Of a DNA stretch of 64,000 bases, positions 1 through 11,337 are shown piece after piece. The notes under the pieces were generated by a model, which saw only the letters and a list, made by a program, of their open reading frames with translations, was not told the origin of the DNA and made no database searches. This DNA is from Steromphala cineraria. Taxonomy: Eukaryota > Mollusca > Gastropoda > Trochida > Trochidae. The DNA lies in the NCBI GenBank assembly GCA_916613615.1, contig OU744730.1:6479582-6543581 (forward strand), given 5' to 3'. Each line of letters starts with the position of its first letter. Within the stretch, counting starts at the first letter, position 1. The position numbers and the translations under genes are program-made.

Positions 1-230
1 GATCAGAGAGAAAGGGATCGAAAGGATGAGGGAAAAGACGGAAAGAAAGGCATAGTAAGAGATAGAAAACAGGTTTTAGAAGGACTCACATTTGGTCTGG
101 TTTCTACCCGTTGACCTGTCCAGCTTGGGTGACCCTACCAGGAGCATGGAAGCTCCAGCTGGCATAGCTCTCGGGGTCGCAGAAGCACACAAACCACCAC
201 ACTACGATAAGGTAATGAGTCTAGAGGAGG
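1..230. repeat. Retroposon-like repeat, copy 1 (cut by window edge)
   Basis: Positions 1-230 align without gaps, at roughly 90% identity by eye, to 771-1000. Both copies stop at the same point, just after a ggtaatgagt motif and a short g-rich segment, so this is the 3' part of the element annotated at 683-1000. Reading frames inside it (for example 92-310) run across the repeat end and are not treated as genes. Confidence 0.75.
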
Positions 231-588
231 AAATAGTTCATACCAAATTTGGGCCGAAGAAAATGAAAAAGGTTGTCGTAGGGGATGATTCAGGCACAAT
301 CCCTCGTTGAATATGGGAAGACCAAAGACTCCAAAGAGTGAAAGAAGGGAAGTCATACAAAATATCAAACTTGGCCATGCACACACTTGTTCAATCTCAT
401 AAAGCACAATGATTGAAGCGATTGATGACATTGATATCCAATCCAGTGATCATATCGAGAACTTTTCTAGCCAAGTGCATTCAGCAGAGGTTATCAAGAT
501 AAACAAATGTCCATCATGCAAGACAAAGGTGGAATTAGTTCCTGGACAAAAAACGGTTAAATGTACTGTTTGTAAAAAAGAAGCCTAA
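225..588 (+). pseudogene. OB-fold/zinc-ribbon protein fragment (RPA-like), broken
   Basis: A short frame at 409-588 encodes 59 residues ending in a four-cysteine zinc-ribbon pattern, CPSC then CTVC, separated by about 14 residues. Just upstream, in other frames, are the segments VVVGDDSGTIP and a YGKTKDS-like stretch, which resemble the strand-turn-strand of OB-fold single-stranded-DNA-binding proteins of the replication protein A type. An OB fold followed by a CxxC..CxxC ribbon is the known order in RPA-like proteins. Stops at about 308 and at 400-402 and at least one frame change break it. The start of the gene is lost in the repeat at 1-230. The family assignment is inferred from motifs and could be wrong; the relic could also be cargo of a transposon. 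Confidence 0.35.
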
Positions 589-682
589 TTGAAACAACCG
601 TAACTGAAAGCAAATGTCTTGTTATGGATAGTAACGGCATAGATACTGTTGAACTTGCAGTGCCCAGTTCAAGACTGACTGA

Positions 683-1000
683 GTGAGTGAGTGAGTTGGT
701 GTTTAACGTGTTTTGAACAATATTTCAGTTATTAAACACGTGGATGTTGCCATCCAAAAGAGAGTAGACAGATCAGAGAGAAAGGGATCGACAGGATTAG
801 GGGAAAGACGGAACGAAAGGCATAGTAAGAGATAGAAAGCAGGTTTTAGAAGGACTCACATTTGGTCTGGCTTCTACCCGTCGACCTGTCCAGCTTGGGT
901 GACCCTACTAGGAGCATGAAAGCTCCTGCTGACAAAGCTCTCGGGGTCACAGAAACACACAAACCACCACACCACGATAAGGTAATGAGTCCAGTGGTGG
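683..1000 (+). mobile_element. Short retroposon-like element with 12-bp target duplication
   Basis: The sequence aagactgactga occurs at 671-682 and again at 1001-1012, directly bordering a segment of about 318 bp. The segment starts with a GAGT microsatellite-like stretch and a short imperfect inverted repeat (gtttaacgtg ... attaaacacg), and its 3' part is the repeat also present at 1-230. A 12-bp direct repeat flanking a copy that shares its 3' end with another copy is what a LINE-mobilised non-coding retroposon leaves. No polymerase III A or B box was recognised, so I do not call it a tRNA-derived SINE. Confidence 0.6.
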
Positions 1001-1012
1001 AAGACTGACTGA

Positions 1013-1319
1013 ACTTCTGACTACCCTCGACTGAACATCAACAAATAACGATACAATCGAGGAAATTTTTATTACTTTCAGGATGTTTCAATTTCCAAAT
1101 TCATGGACATGAGGTGATTAAAGTTACAAAGGAAATTGGACAAAACGACAATGACATGTGCCAAGGTATTGAAGAAATTAATTGACTTGTTTATCATGCC
1201 TGAAAGAAGATAAGACAAATTCTTTACCTAGAAAAGGATTGAAAGAAAACACACATTCCACATTTACTGGCCTTAAGACAAATAAAAGTACACAGTAAAC
1301 AGAGTCATTACGTGTACTC
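1013..1319. other. Unassigned AT-rich stretch
   Basis: No supported gene. The sequence continues that in front of the retroposon at 683-1000 and runs to the TIR-like motif at 1320. The short minus-strand frame here has no recognisable motif. Confidence 0.5.
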
Positions 1320-1466
1320 ATGGGCGTAGCTAGAACATTTAAAGAAGTACGCATTTGCGAGGGCGCAAGCACCCGAGCCTGCTAGGGGTGTCGGGGCATG
1401 CCCCCCATGAAATTTTCGGGGTTTAAGTACTTTAGATGCGATTTCAAGGCACCTGACGGACATTTT

Positions 1467-3007
1467 TATACCCCCGCCTTACAGCGTAAGCGGGGGTATA
1501 TAGCGTTCATTCTTTCCGTCCGTCCGTCCGTCCGTCCGTCTGTCTGTCCGTCTGTCCGTCCGTCCCAAAACTTTGTGCGGAACAGATCTCCAAAACAATG
1601 CATGCTAGCCTCATCAAACTTCATACACATGTCAATCATGATCCCTAGATGTGCCTTTTGAGAGTTAGAACTATTTCTGAATTTTCATTTTTGCGGTTTC
1701 CATGGAAACGTGACGAAAAAGTGACTCTTTGAGGAAGTCGTTTTGTGCGGAGCATATCTCCAAAACTATGCATGCTAGCTTCATCAAACTTCATACAGAT
1801 GTCAACCATGATCCCTAGTTGTGCCTTTTGAGGGTTAGAACTATTTCTGAATTTTCATTTTTGCGGTTTCCATGGAAACATGACTAAAAAGTGACTCTTT
1901 GAGGAAGTCGTTTTGTGTGGAGCATATCTCCAAAACAATGCATGCTAGCTTCATCAAACTTCATACAGATGTCAACCATGATCCTTAGTTGTGCCTTTTG
2001 AGGGTTAGAACTATTTCTGAATTTTTATTTTTGCGGTTTCCATGGAAACATGACTAAAAAGTGACTCTTTGAGGAAGTCATTTTGTGCGGAGCAGATCTC
2101 CAAAACTATGCATGCTAGCTTCATTAAACTTCATACACATGTTAACCGTGATCCATAGTTGTGCCTTTTGAGGGTAAGACCATCACATTCTTTTAAGTTT
2201 TGGCGGTTTCCATGGAAACATGACTAAAACAGTGACTCTATGACCAAGTTCTTTGTCCGGAGCATATCTCCCAAACTATTCATGCTAGCTTCACCAAACT
2301 TCATACACTTATCAATCATTGTCCCTAATTGTGCCTTTTGAGGGTTAGACCATCACATTCTTTTAATTTTTGGCGGTTTCCATGGAAACATGACTAAAAC
2401 AGTGACTCTATGACCAAGTTCTTTGTCCGGAGCATATCTCCCAAACTATTCATGCTAGCTTCACCAAACTTCATACACTTATCAACCATGATCCCATTTG
2501 AAGATTAGACCATCACATTTTTTTAATTTTTGGAAACATGACTAAAACAGTGATTCTATTCTATTATTTTGTCCTGAACATATTTCATGAAATATACATC
2601 TCAGCTTCACCAAATTTGCTACATATGTCAATCATGATTGCTGGATATGCCTTGTGAGAGTTAAACGATATATATGGATTTTCTTCTCTGTGGTTTCTTT
2701 GGAAAACATAACTTACAAAGTGACTAAACAAAAATAATTTTGTCCTCAGTGCATCTCTTATAATATTCATGATAACTACCTCAAATTTGAAACAAAGATC
2801 AACCATTATCTCTAGATGTACCCTTTTAATTGTAAAACCTATTAATGAATTCGGTTTTTGGGTTTCAGTTGAAAGAAGACTTACACAATGACTTACTGTG
2901 TACTCAACTATCATACTTTAACCATTATTAATCAGTTTTTCTATTTGAAATTCTTTGAACAAAGTGGGGAGCGGGGGTATGTGAGCTTTGCTCGCTTCTT
3001 CACTTGT
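1467..3007 (+). mobile_element. Helentron/HINE-like element with central tandem array
   Basis: The left end is an imperfect palindrome at 1467-1500 (tatacccccgcc ... gcgggggtata). The right end at 2971-3007 repeats gcgggggtat, then has a hairpin GTGAGC-ttt-GCTCgC, then ends cttgtt. Between them lie a GTCC/GTCT microsatellite (about 1518-1564) and eight 170-bp tandem units. Sub-terminal inverted repeats plus a 3' terminal hairpin plus a central tandem array is the layout described for non-autonomous Helentron-type rolling-circle elements and for bivalve pearl-type repeats. A similar 3' end occurs at 5552-5590. No Rep/helicase gene is present. Class assignment is inferred from structure alone. 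Confidence 0.5.
1575..2900 (+). repeat. 170-bp tandem array, about eight units, decaying rightward
   Basis: The unit begins gtgcggagcatatctcc, and its start recurs at 1575, 1745, 1915, 2085, 2255 and 2425, an exact 170-bp period. Later units at about 2571 and 2742 are shortened or diverged. Units carry catgctagcttca, a tgccttttgaggg block and ggtttccatggaaac. Left units resemble each other more than the right ones, so the array is either homogenising or growing at its left end. Confidence 0.85.
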
Positions 3008-4880
3008 TAAAACTGTAATCAAACAGTTTTAAAAAAAATATGTTTTGTCTATGTCCTTTGTTAGAAAACGAAGTAATGTGCATTAACGATTGTTTATAGA
3101 TTTAGGAAAATAATGTACTTCTGCTTCTGGTCTGAACTAAGTTCGTTGATTTATACATGGCATCAGAGCTTTTCCCCTGGTGAATTCGTGATAATTCATA
3201 AGGGATCAAGGTAACGTTATGGTTTACTTCATACGACCAATCGCTTTCTACACTATACAGACAAACACTGGATTCCTATTCAATATTTAATAATTAATGC
3301 ATATTCTTCTGTCATTTTGAATTAAGGCCTTCGAAACAGTACAGGACCTATAGAAAAAAGCATTTGTTTTAATGAGCCACCCCGTGAATTTCCTTTCATA
3401 TTGTTTTGCTTTTATACGAACGTAAATGTCATAATTCATTATATATTCAAGATAACTCATATATTCATTCTCCAAATGGCATTTATATCATAAATATTTG
3501 CGTATATATAAATAGCAGACGCCAAATTCACACGTCCAATTTACATTAATACTAGTTATATAACGAATCAACATTATTAATTCGTAACTATCATTCTGAC
3601 TTCTTTAGATACGTTTCCATACTTACGTCTGACTGATTGAGAAGTGTAGTTCACTCATTGTTGGTTTTTCAATCATTTTCGCGACTTCAAACCTTCCTGT
3701 TGTCACTATGATACGACGTCTATAAGCTTTGAAATAATACTATTCTGTAACAGTCGATATCTCTAGTGATAAAGTTTGGTATATATGAGTTTGATAATCA
3801 CGGAGTGGCACTTTAAGCGGGGGATAGGCAGGGAAGTTTTACACTTGAATAATTTACACATCATCTTTGATTAAAGACCCCAGAAACAATTTCTCAACAG
3901 AAAATATCTGTGTTTGAGTTGGCACTGGCCTTCCTGAAAATGGGTTACAAGGAAGAGGATACGACTGTATATGTCAACAACTATATTTGGCGAAACAACG
4001 TGTGTAATCATGCCGTAATGTTGCAAATGCATTGCCGTTTGGATTAACAAAAACATAGCCGTCTCCTCTTTATTAGAACATAACTGAAAGTACCTGAACT
4101 TATTGTGTAGTAACAATATCTATATATTTATGTTGCATATTTGATTACATCAGTAAATGTATATCTCTGGCCAAAAACGTTGTACGCAAATGCTTGCGTA
4201 GTAGAAGCTACGCCCATTATACTTAAACATATCTTTTTGTTTGCTCCTAAAACTACAAAACGAGAATGGCAAATGTCAATACTATCAAATTTCCAATTCA
4301 TCTTAAAAGTGACTTAAAAATAAAGTTCCTTTCTTTCTACTTGTTTATTCAAAAGTTAATACGAAAGAGAAAGGCTCTTCCATCATTTAATTCAAACATT
4401 ATTTTTGTGACTAATTTAAAAGCAAAGATTAAAGTATAAGATAAAGAATAAGAAGCCTATTGTTGTTTGACTGAAAATATTGTATCATGATGTATCGTAT
4501 TGTCACATAATCATTTCTTCTAACCTCTGACCTTACTCAATGAAACTTCGTAAATGGATCGCTCAGCATTTTTAGATGTGCCTTTGTGGTTTTGACTTCT
4601 TTGTTTTCTATTTTTGGCAGTTACTATGAAAAATCTTCTTGGTAAGATGCAGAGATTTCTTTAATATTTGCATTATTTTAAGGTCACATTTGTAAGGTAC
4701 AAGTTTAGATAATAATATTTATGTGATGTTTGTCAGTGTCCCAAGAACAATTGATTAAAATGTTTTTTATTGATAAACAGTTTTGACAGATCAAAAACTT
4801 TTTGCAATACCATGCTTGAGTCTTGACCTTGTCACCTTTGATGTAATGTAGTTAAAACCTTTCAAACTTCTGTAAACTAG
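3008..4880. other. AT-rich stretch, no gene seen
   Basis: No frame with a recognisable domain on either strand. The right-hand TIR-like motif of the 1320-4217 candidate falls at 4206-4217. The short frames at 3287-3475 and 3871-4116 (minus) are not supported by motif or context. Confidence 0.5.
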
Positions 4881-4899
4881 AAAGTGTTATTACTCACAA

Positions 4900-5590
4900 A
4901 AACAGAAGTCTACCAAATACACCATTGTCCAGAAACTAACCCTTCCCTTCAAAAACACTAAGTCCAAATATTGCAGATGTCTTCTATCTTTCTTTAAAGG
5001 GTGCAACACATTTCGTAAATAATTCAATGTTTAAAACAATTCTATGCTTTGAATTTAGTGAGAATTTGTCCAACCTATTTTGGAAAAACTTTTAATCCGA
5101 TTGTTTTTAACTTTTGCACATGTCTTTTACCTTACTAGTAAGGGTTCACTGTGAAATTACAACAAATTTTGTTTAATATTTGAATTTTAAAAATATTTTC
5201 ATGCTTAGTTATTTTCCGATATCAGAATTTGTCTAACCTATTTCAGAAAAACCATTCATCCGATTGTTTTCAAATAATGCACATGTTTTCTACCCTACTA
5301 GGAGGGGTGCAGTGCGAAATAACAGAAATATTCGTTTTCATTTGTTACATCCTTTTTTTCCCTCCAAATTTTGCACATTTCGTTTACCCTATTAGGGGAG
5401 ATTAAAAGAAAAGATGCCTAGTTACAAGTCATAGTTGCTGGGACAAAAAATTCATCCATTCTTCTCAATTCCTCTTTTTGGGGGTCAAATGCTGTGCAAG
5501 AGAAGTCTACATAGAAAGTGAAAAATAATTCAGTTGGTCAGGGACGCAAGGTCGGGGGTATTAGTGAGCCACGCTCACGTTTTTGCTTGT
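4900..5590 (+). repeat. 163-bp imperfect tandem repeats ending in a 3' hairpin
   Basis: The motif agaatttgtc followed by caacctattt (or taacctattt) starts at 5061 and 5224, 163 bp apart, and both copies continue with aaaaac..tcatccgattgttttt and a cacatgt..taccctacta block. A third degenerate unit precedes them. The array ends at 5552-5590 with cgggggtatta, a perfect GTGAGC-cac-GCTCAC hairpin and a cttgtt motif. That is the same 3' architecture as the element ending at 3007, although the internal units differ. No matching 5' end was found. Confidence 0.6.
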
Positions 5591-5599
5591 TATTATTAT

Positions 5600-7480
5600 T
5601 TAAGGGGGCTGTAGCACATTTTTGGATATTTTATTTTTTCAATTTGTCACTGATAATTGTATGTTAAAGATACTATATCATAGTGCAATAATTTTTAAAG
5701 TATTTTTAATGTATACGTTGTATTTTAAGAAAAATTTAGCGACCAACCTTGAGAAAATCGGACCAAAATTCATCAAATAGGAGATAATTTACCAAATAAT
5801 ACCGAAACGGCAGTCGACATAAGGGCGAATCAAGTGTGGCCATTTCACAACTTCCGGTTTCTAAATGTACGCTTGAAAACCGTCTTTGTCGCGCTCAACT
5901 AGATTTTATATTCTTTTTCTCCGAATTAGGTATTCGTTGCTGTCAAAGTTGATACCCATCGAACGCAATTACGGTAGTTGAGACACGGTGTAAATCCTAC
6001 AAGCATAATGATTACGTCACCGAAAGCGGGTTCACAAAATGACATGCCTTTTCTAAGAGCGGTACTGTGCTTGAAGCGTCGAAATAAGTATGTTATTGTT
6101 GATTAAACAATCCAAATATGATATCAAAATTTCGACGAAAGATTTTTCTACAAAGTGATGTATTTCATTTCTCAATAGCTAAGTTTCATCCTGAACCGCT
6201 TGCAAGTATGATACAGCATCTTTAACGGTAAATATATTATTTTGACAGTGCCAAAAAACTCCTTACACAAACTAATCAGCCAAAAGTAGAGAACAAATTA
6301 TGAAGATTCACATAAAGTCCATAGGCGGGCATTTTTGTGTGAACACCTGTAATTCATTTTGTGTAAGAAAAAAGGAATGGCTTGGCTGAAATTTACATTA
6401 TATTTTTTACTTATAACTGCTTCATTTAGTTAAAATAAGTTATCTTTTAATTGGAACAATTTATTTTAATTTCCCTGAAATAACCTCATGTTTCACGTAG
6501 AAACGTGCAAAGTTTGATCAAAACTGGGAGAAGTTGATTCTGTAAGTGCAGCGCTCTACGTCAAGATCCATTACTCAAAAAAGGAGCGATACATGTGATG
6601 TGTGAACTTTTATAAGAGAGATGATAAAATGTTAAAGGAGTTGATCTTGAAAGAAAATAGGAAATGATACCATCATCATCAAGTTACATTACTCCAAAAT
6701 ATTAAATGCATTCCGTTTGATGGGGTAATTTCATAAAGATTGGAGTGATTTTAAGGTCGTTAGAATGATACCTTGAGGTGCAGGACGCTCCCTGACAATA
6801 TTAAACATCCACTAACTTCGAATTTACCATTTCTCGATTTTCGTTCAAAGATTTTTCCACAAAATAAAACCTGGACTTGATTTTTGTTGATTTGTCCAAT
6901 AAACACATTTGATTAGCCTTTCATTAAGACAGTGTAATAATTACTATCGGCTGTGAAAAAGCCACCTTGGTAAGGGGTCATAACTACGTGACGTAATTAA
7001 CAGACTATACAGAGTAACGCATCATTATTTCAACTGAAATACCGCCTAAATAATTGTTTAATTACCATTGATGTGGATATCTTTTTTTACACCAAATGCG
7101 AAGTAGTGCTCCATCGTCAAATGATTTATCTAAGTGAGTGGACAGTCATGAATTCACTAGTTTGTGGCCAGATAGGTCTTAGCGGCCGTCAAGTGGCTTT
7201 CAAAAACGGCTTTCAATACTAACTGAACACATTTCAGTAGCGACCTTTGGCACACTATACAATATTGTAACCAGATGATATGTTTCTGGTTATGTGAACT
7301 TTAACTTCAGCAACAATAGCGCTAGGTACATTTAGGTAATGAAAATAATCTTATTCATACATCAAGTTAAAAAGATAGATTCAAAATTACTTTTTTACAA
7401 ATTTTTAAGGCATTAGATAAGTTTTGGGAATTGACACACAGCTTAACTTACATGATGTTAAAAGAAATCGATCTCAATGA
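5600..7480. other. AT-rich stretch, no gene or clear repeat seen
   Basis: Both strands lack a long frame or recognisable motif. Nothing matches other parts of the window until about 7485, where the first block of the large duplication begins. Confidence 0.5.
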
Positions 7481-7484
7481 CATT

Positions 7485-7860
7485 GTATGTGGAGCCCGGC
7501 CAGTTTTGAGACTCGCTAGTTTTGATGTGTTAAATATCTTGTTCGTTTAGTCTAGCATGTAAGATACAAGTCTCTTATGCAGAATACTAACCATTCATTT
7601 ATGACGTTGTTTAAAAGAATTCATGTAGGAGGAAGCTTACTGATAAAAAGAAATTACTGCTCTTAATCAGTTTAGATTGGTGAATCAAAGAGATCTGTAT
7701 CGTGTTTGAAGAAAACATTGACACGACTTCAACAGATAATTCAATTGGATAAAATTGAAATCTATGACATAGAATATCAAGAAGCAGTAAGCGTGTCTAT
7801 AACAATAAAAACAATCCAACATGTTTATCGTTACAACTAACATTCATATAATGTTTCCCT
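7485..7860. repeat. Large duplication, copy A, block 1
   Basis: This block aligns in the same orientation to 33865-34235. Shared stretches include agttttgatgtgtt, aagaattcatgta and the run agtttagattggtgaatcaa. Divergence is moderate, with scattered substitutions and small gaps, so the duplication is not recent. Copy A resumes after the DIRS element and in later blocks. Confidence 0.8.
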
Positions 7861-8023
7861 GTAGAGTATGGAAATTAATTTTCAAATCCTTTTTTATATC
7901 TTTTATATGTTTGTAGTATGTGAATAAATAGTCACGTTCATAGATTTTCACATAGAAAATGTCTCCTTTGTTTAAAATTTCTGTTATATCAACATATATT
8001 ATTTAACGTACTTTACCGTCTCC

Positions 8024-8150
8024 GACTCACCGTAGCCCATTGATTGCCTATCAATTATCTCTCGACCCATAACACAGAAAACAACACAGGAGTTACCTGT
8101 ATATCCCCGCCGCGCCACCTATGGTCACGTGACCAAAACCTCATTCCAAC
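8024..8150 (+). repeat. DIRS left inverted terminal repeat
   Basis: This stretch, from gactcaccgtagcccattg through tatccccgccgcgcc to the gtcacgtgac palindrome, is nearly identical to the reverse complement of 11493-11620, with a few single-base differences. The outermost left sequence (8001-8023) is not in the right repeat but is matched by the internal complementary region. Confidence 0.9.
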
Positions 8151-8926
8151 TTCCTGTCGCTCAGTGAACGGTCGTGTTTCTGAGCGCTCTCGAAGTTATC
8201 TTGCCTTGGACTTATACTTCTTATTTTCTCGTTCCCTTATACTTTGGAGTAGGGATTCGTTCTCCTAACTCCTGGTTTGCTTCCAATTTGTGGATTTGGA
8301 AGTTAGTGTTTGTTTTCTGCCTGTGTGACAGGCAGGCTAGTCAGTGTCGCGCTACCCTGCTTGGGTCGCGCTGCTTGTGTTGCACGTGCTTGCTCGTGCT
8401 TCTGGGCTCGTAGGTCTCGCCTCCGGATACCTGACCTTTGACCCCAGCGTGCAGCTTGCCCTCCGCTCCGCGGGGGTTAGTCTTTGCTCCGCTTTGGTTA
8501 ACCGGGCGAGTGACGGACTGGAGTGACAGGTCCACCTTTCGTTCGGTGGTCCACCCTTCGTTCGCTCAGCCTTGGTTCACCTGGCGAGTGACGGACTGGA
8601 GTGACTGGTTCGTCCACCACCCTTGTCGCGGGTGCTTCACTTCACTCCACCTTGGTCCGTCGGGCGAGTGGCGGACGTGAGTGACGGGTTCGTCTCGCGT
8701 CGTGGTTCGCGTTTGTTCCGCTTCGGTTCACTGGTGACGGGAACCAGGGTATCGTCAGCGATGTACCCTGGCTTCTGTGGACGATGTGGACTTCGCGCTT
8801 GGCAGGACAGGTGCGAGGAATGTGAATCCCTCACTTAGGAGGAATTCAGAGCGTACCTTCGAGCTCTAAGGAGGAGCGAGAGGGACGCCGTCGGCTTCGT
8901 CCACCATCACCTCCCCCAGGGAGGGG
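8151..8926 (+). pseudogene. Remnant of DIRS 5' coding region (gag-like), with 79-bp repeats
   Basis: Several short overlapping frames exist on both strands because the DNA is GC-rich; none is a convincing full protein. The frame ending at 8838 contains CGRCG followed by CEEC, a possible zinc-binding cluster like those near the end of some DIRS first ORFs. Three imperfect copies of a unit of about 79 bp containing gcgagtgacggactggagtg lie at about 8506, 8584 and 8664. The RT domain that should follow is largely absent, pointing to an internal deletion near 8900. Confidence 0.5.
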
Positions 8927-9860
8927 TTGATCATCTCGGAGGATACGGGGAGTTTGAGACGGAAGGTCGGGACTAAGCCGGTCGTCCAATTACTTCACCA
9001 TCACGACGTACAGTTCGCTATGTACCTGGACGACGGGTTCAGTCACCACCGCTCTCCCGCGGTCCTCGGGGAGCAGGGGGACTTCGTGATCGGCCTGTTC
9101 AGGAGGCTGGGGTAGCTGGTAAACCTGGACAAGTCGGACTTACCGCCCACCACCTCACCTCGCCAGACTGGACACCGTTCATTACAGGGTGTTCGTTCCC
9201 CAGGAACAGATGGCCAGGATAGACAGTCTATTGGATCGGGGACTCAGGGGTCCGCTTCTGCTCCGACAGTGGCAGCGGATCTTAGGGTTACTCACCTCAG
9301 CTCAGGACCTCACCGCGAGGGGACGGCTGGAGCTGAGGCCTCTTCAGGTTTTTCTAAAGCCTCACGTCAGGGAGGAAGTGTGCAGGCACGCATTCCCGCT
9401 CCCCCAGTGGCTCGTCCCTCACCTAGCCTGGTGGAGGGTGGAGGCGAATGTCTTCGCGGGTGTTCCCCTCAGACCTCCCGCTGCGACCGCCCATCTCTTC
9501 GTGGACGCGTCAAAGCAGGGGTGGGGGCCCACCTGGGAACGGAACAGACCGCGGGGCTCTGGTCATTGACCCAGCGCACGCGACACATCAACGAGCTGGA
9601 GATGGAGGCGATCAGACTGGCAATCTGTCACTGGTCCGCTCTGCTATGGGGTAAAGTGCTACTCGTGCACACAGACAGCTCGACAGCGGCGTGGGGGATA
9701 AACAAACAAGGGTCGACCAGGGCTACGGCCATCCTCCAATTAGCACTGGACCTCTTCCGCTTGACAGACAGGCTGCACATGTCGGTACGTGTGGTACACA
9801 TACCGGGGGTGAAGAACGTCCTAGCGGATGCTTTCCCTCCCCCGAGCATTCTCACTCAAG
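8927..9860 (+). pseudogene. DIRS reverse transcriptase (C-terminal part) and RNase H, broken
   Basis: The RT active-site motif YLDD sits in the frame starting 8927 (MYLDDGFSHH). A stop at about 9113 interrupts it. The frame from 9189 continues the RT connection (PQEQMARIDSLL) and the first RNase H Asp in FVDASKQGWG. A frame change near 9530 moves the rest to another frame, where ELEMEAI, HTDSSTAAW and PGVKNVLADA supply the remaining RNase H acidic residues. The gene copied the element's RNA into DNA. Motifs are well preserved despite the breaks, so inactivation is not ancient. RT motifs upstream of YLDD are missing. Confidence 0.85.
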
Positions 9861-10099
9861 TGGTGGCGAAGATCGAGGTGACACGGTCGATCAGGCTAAT
9901 CCTGATAGCACCCTTCTGGCCAGCGAGGCCGTGGTTCGTACCCCTGCGGAGGATGTGTCAGGGGGATCCAATCCCCATTCCTCTCAGATGGTATCTCTTA
10001 GTGAGCGAGCCAAACCAGCAGGTGCACGAGAACCCGCAAGCACTGGACCTTCACGCTTGGCTTGTCTCCAAAAGGGGCTGAAACGGGCGGGTTACTAGG

Positions 10100-11131
10100 A
10101 GAAAGTCGCAGCCGCGGTTTCCTCGGCCCAGCGTGTCACCACCAGTAAGCTGTACGACGTACAGTGGGGGTCATTTGCCACTTTCTGTGCAGACAAGTGC
10201 TGGGATGTCCAGGTAGCGATCGTTCCCCAGGTGGCGGAGTACTTAGTGTACCTCGGGGAGGAGAGGGGACTTAAGGCCTCCTCTATTAACACCCACCTAG
10301 CGGCAATCATGATGGTCTTATGCAAGCGGGACCCCGCGGTGGACATCTCCGTTCTCAAGGAGGTGATCAGGACCTTTCGTCAGGAGGACGGGCGGCTCAA
10401 ACCTAGACCTCCCGAGTGCGACCTAGCGATTGTCCTCGAGCATTTATGCCCGGACTTCTACGAACCCCTGACGGAATCCATCATTCTCCGACTGACAGTC
10501 AAGACCGCCTTCCTGGTGGCGATGGCTTCGGCCGCCAGGATCTCAGAGCTACACGCACTTCAGGTCGACTTGCTCCGGTTTGAAGCGAGGGATGGGGTAA
10601 GGCCACACTGGGACTTGCTCCGGACTTCGTTTGCAAGAACCAGGGGTCGGACGAACGGGGCAGGGTATTCCACATTCCCGCCCTCTCAGGTTCGGTCTCT
10701 CCCACGGACGAAGAGGTCCGAGCTCTTCGGGTTTAAGCTGAACGCACGCGTTCTCTCCGCCAGGGGAGGAGGAGACTAATCCTTCCTCACTCCCAGCGAA
10801 GCACGAAGGAGATAGACAAACGTCTCTTGGGTGTCTATCTGCGGTCCGCTATCCTGGATGCCTACAAAGCCAAGGAGTTAGCCCCGCCGGCTCGGACTAA
10901 TCCCCATGAGATCAGAGCGATCTCAGCCACTATGGCTTTTCACAGCAACATCGCCGTAGCGGACATCATGTCGGGCTGTTTCTGGAAGTCCGGCATGGTT
11001 TTCGCTAACCACTACCTCCGAGACGTGTCCACGGAAAACCTTGCGGCCGTGGCCAGGCTGGGGCCACAGGTGTTCACGCAGCATCGCACTGCGGGTGCGG
11101 CTCCCCCTAGAGGTGTCTCAGCTCACCGATA
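10100..11131 (+). pseudogene. DIRS tyrosine recombinase, broken
   Basis: This is the integrase-equivalent of DIRS elements, which joins a circular DNA copy to the target without target duplication. The N-terminal SAM-like part (AEYLVYLGEERG, INTHLAAIMMVL) and the first catalytic Arg (AARISELHAL, near 10537) lie in the frame at 10231-10779. Between about 10560 and 10830 the frame changes more than once and a stop falls at 10777. The C-terminal part at 10827-11132 carries HEIRAIS (the HxxR motif), CFWKSG and HYLRD with the nucleophile Tyr. All tetrad-type residues are visible but not in one frame. An aataaa at about 11160 could be the element's poly(A) signal. Confidence 0.87.
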
Positions 11132-11337
11132 GGTCTTGTTTTGCTTTCTGTTGTTTTTTCAATAAACTTAGCATCGCATCTCCGTGTGTCGTTTGTTCTT
11201 TCTTCCGGCCGGGCGGGCTTCCCTCCTTTGGAGGGGAACTGGGCACCCGCCGTTAGTTAGACGTAGTGGGGGGAGTAACTGCTCTCCTGCCGCCTCGCTC
11301 TCGCAGCCCTCCACCCTCTGTGGTAGTCGGGGCTACT

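Larger units (their letters stand above)
1320..4217. mobile_element. Candidate DNA transposon bounded by 12-bp inverted repeat
   Basis: The motif atgggcgtagct at 1320-1331 recurs as its exact reverse complement at 4206-4217. Just inside, gtacgcatttgcg at about 1348 resembles the reverse complement of cgcaaatgcttgcgta at about 4186, so similarity extends inward with gaps. No transposase frame is present, so this would be a non-autonomous or gutted element. The tandem-repeat element at 1467-3007 lies inside it. No target duplication could be assigned. The pairing could be chance plus a second unrelated repeat. Confidence 0.4.

Noticed and set aside
1398..1661. Frame with SVRPSVRPSVCPSVRPS
   Set aside because: It is the translation of the GTCC/GTCT microsatellite in the tandem-repeat element.
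1575..2745. CRISPR-like regular repeats
   Set aside because: Units are 170 bp, contiguous without spacers, and in a eukaryotic context.
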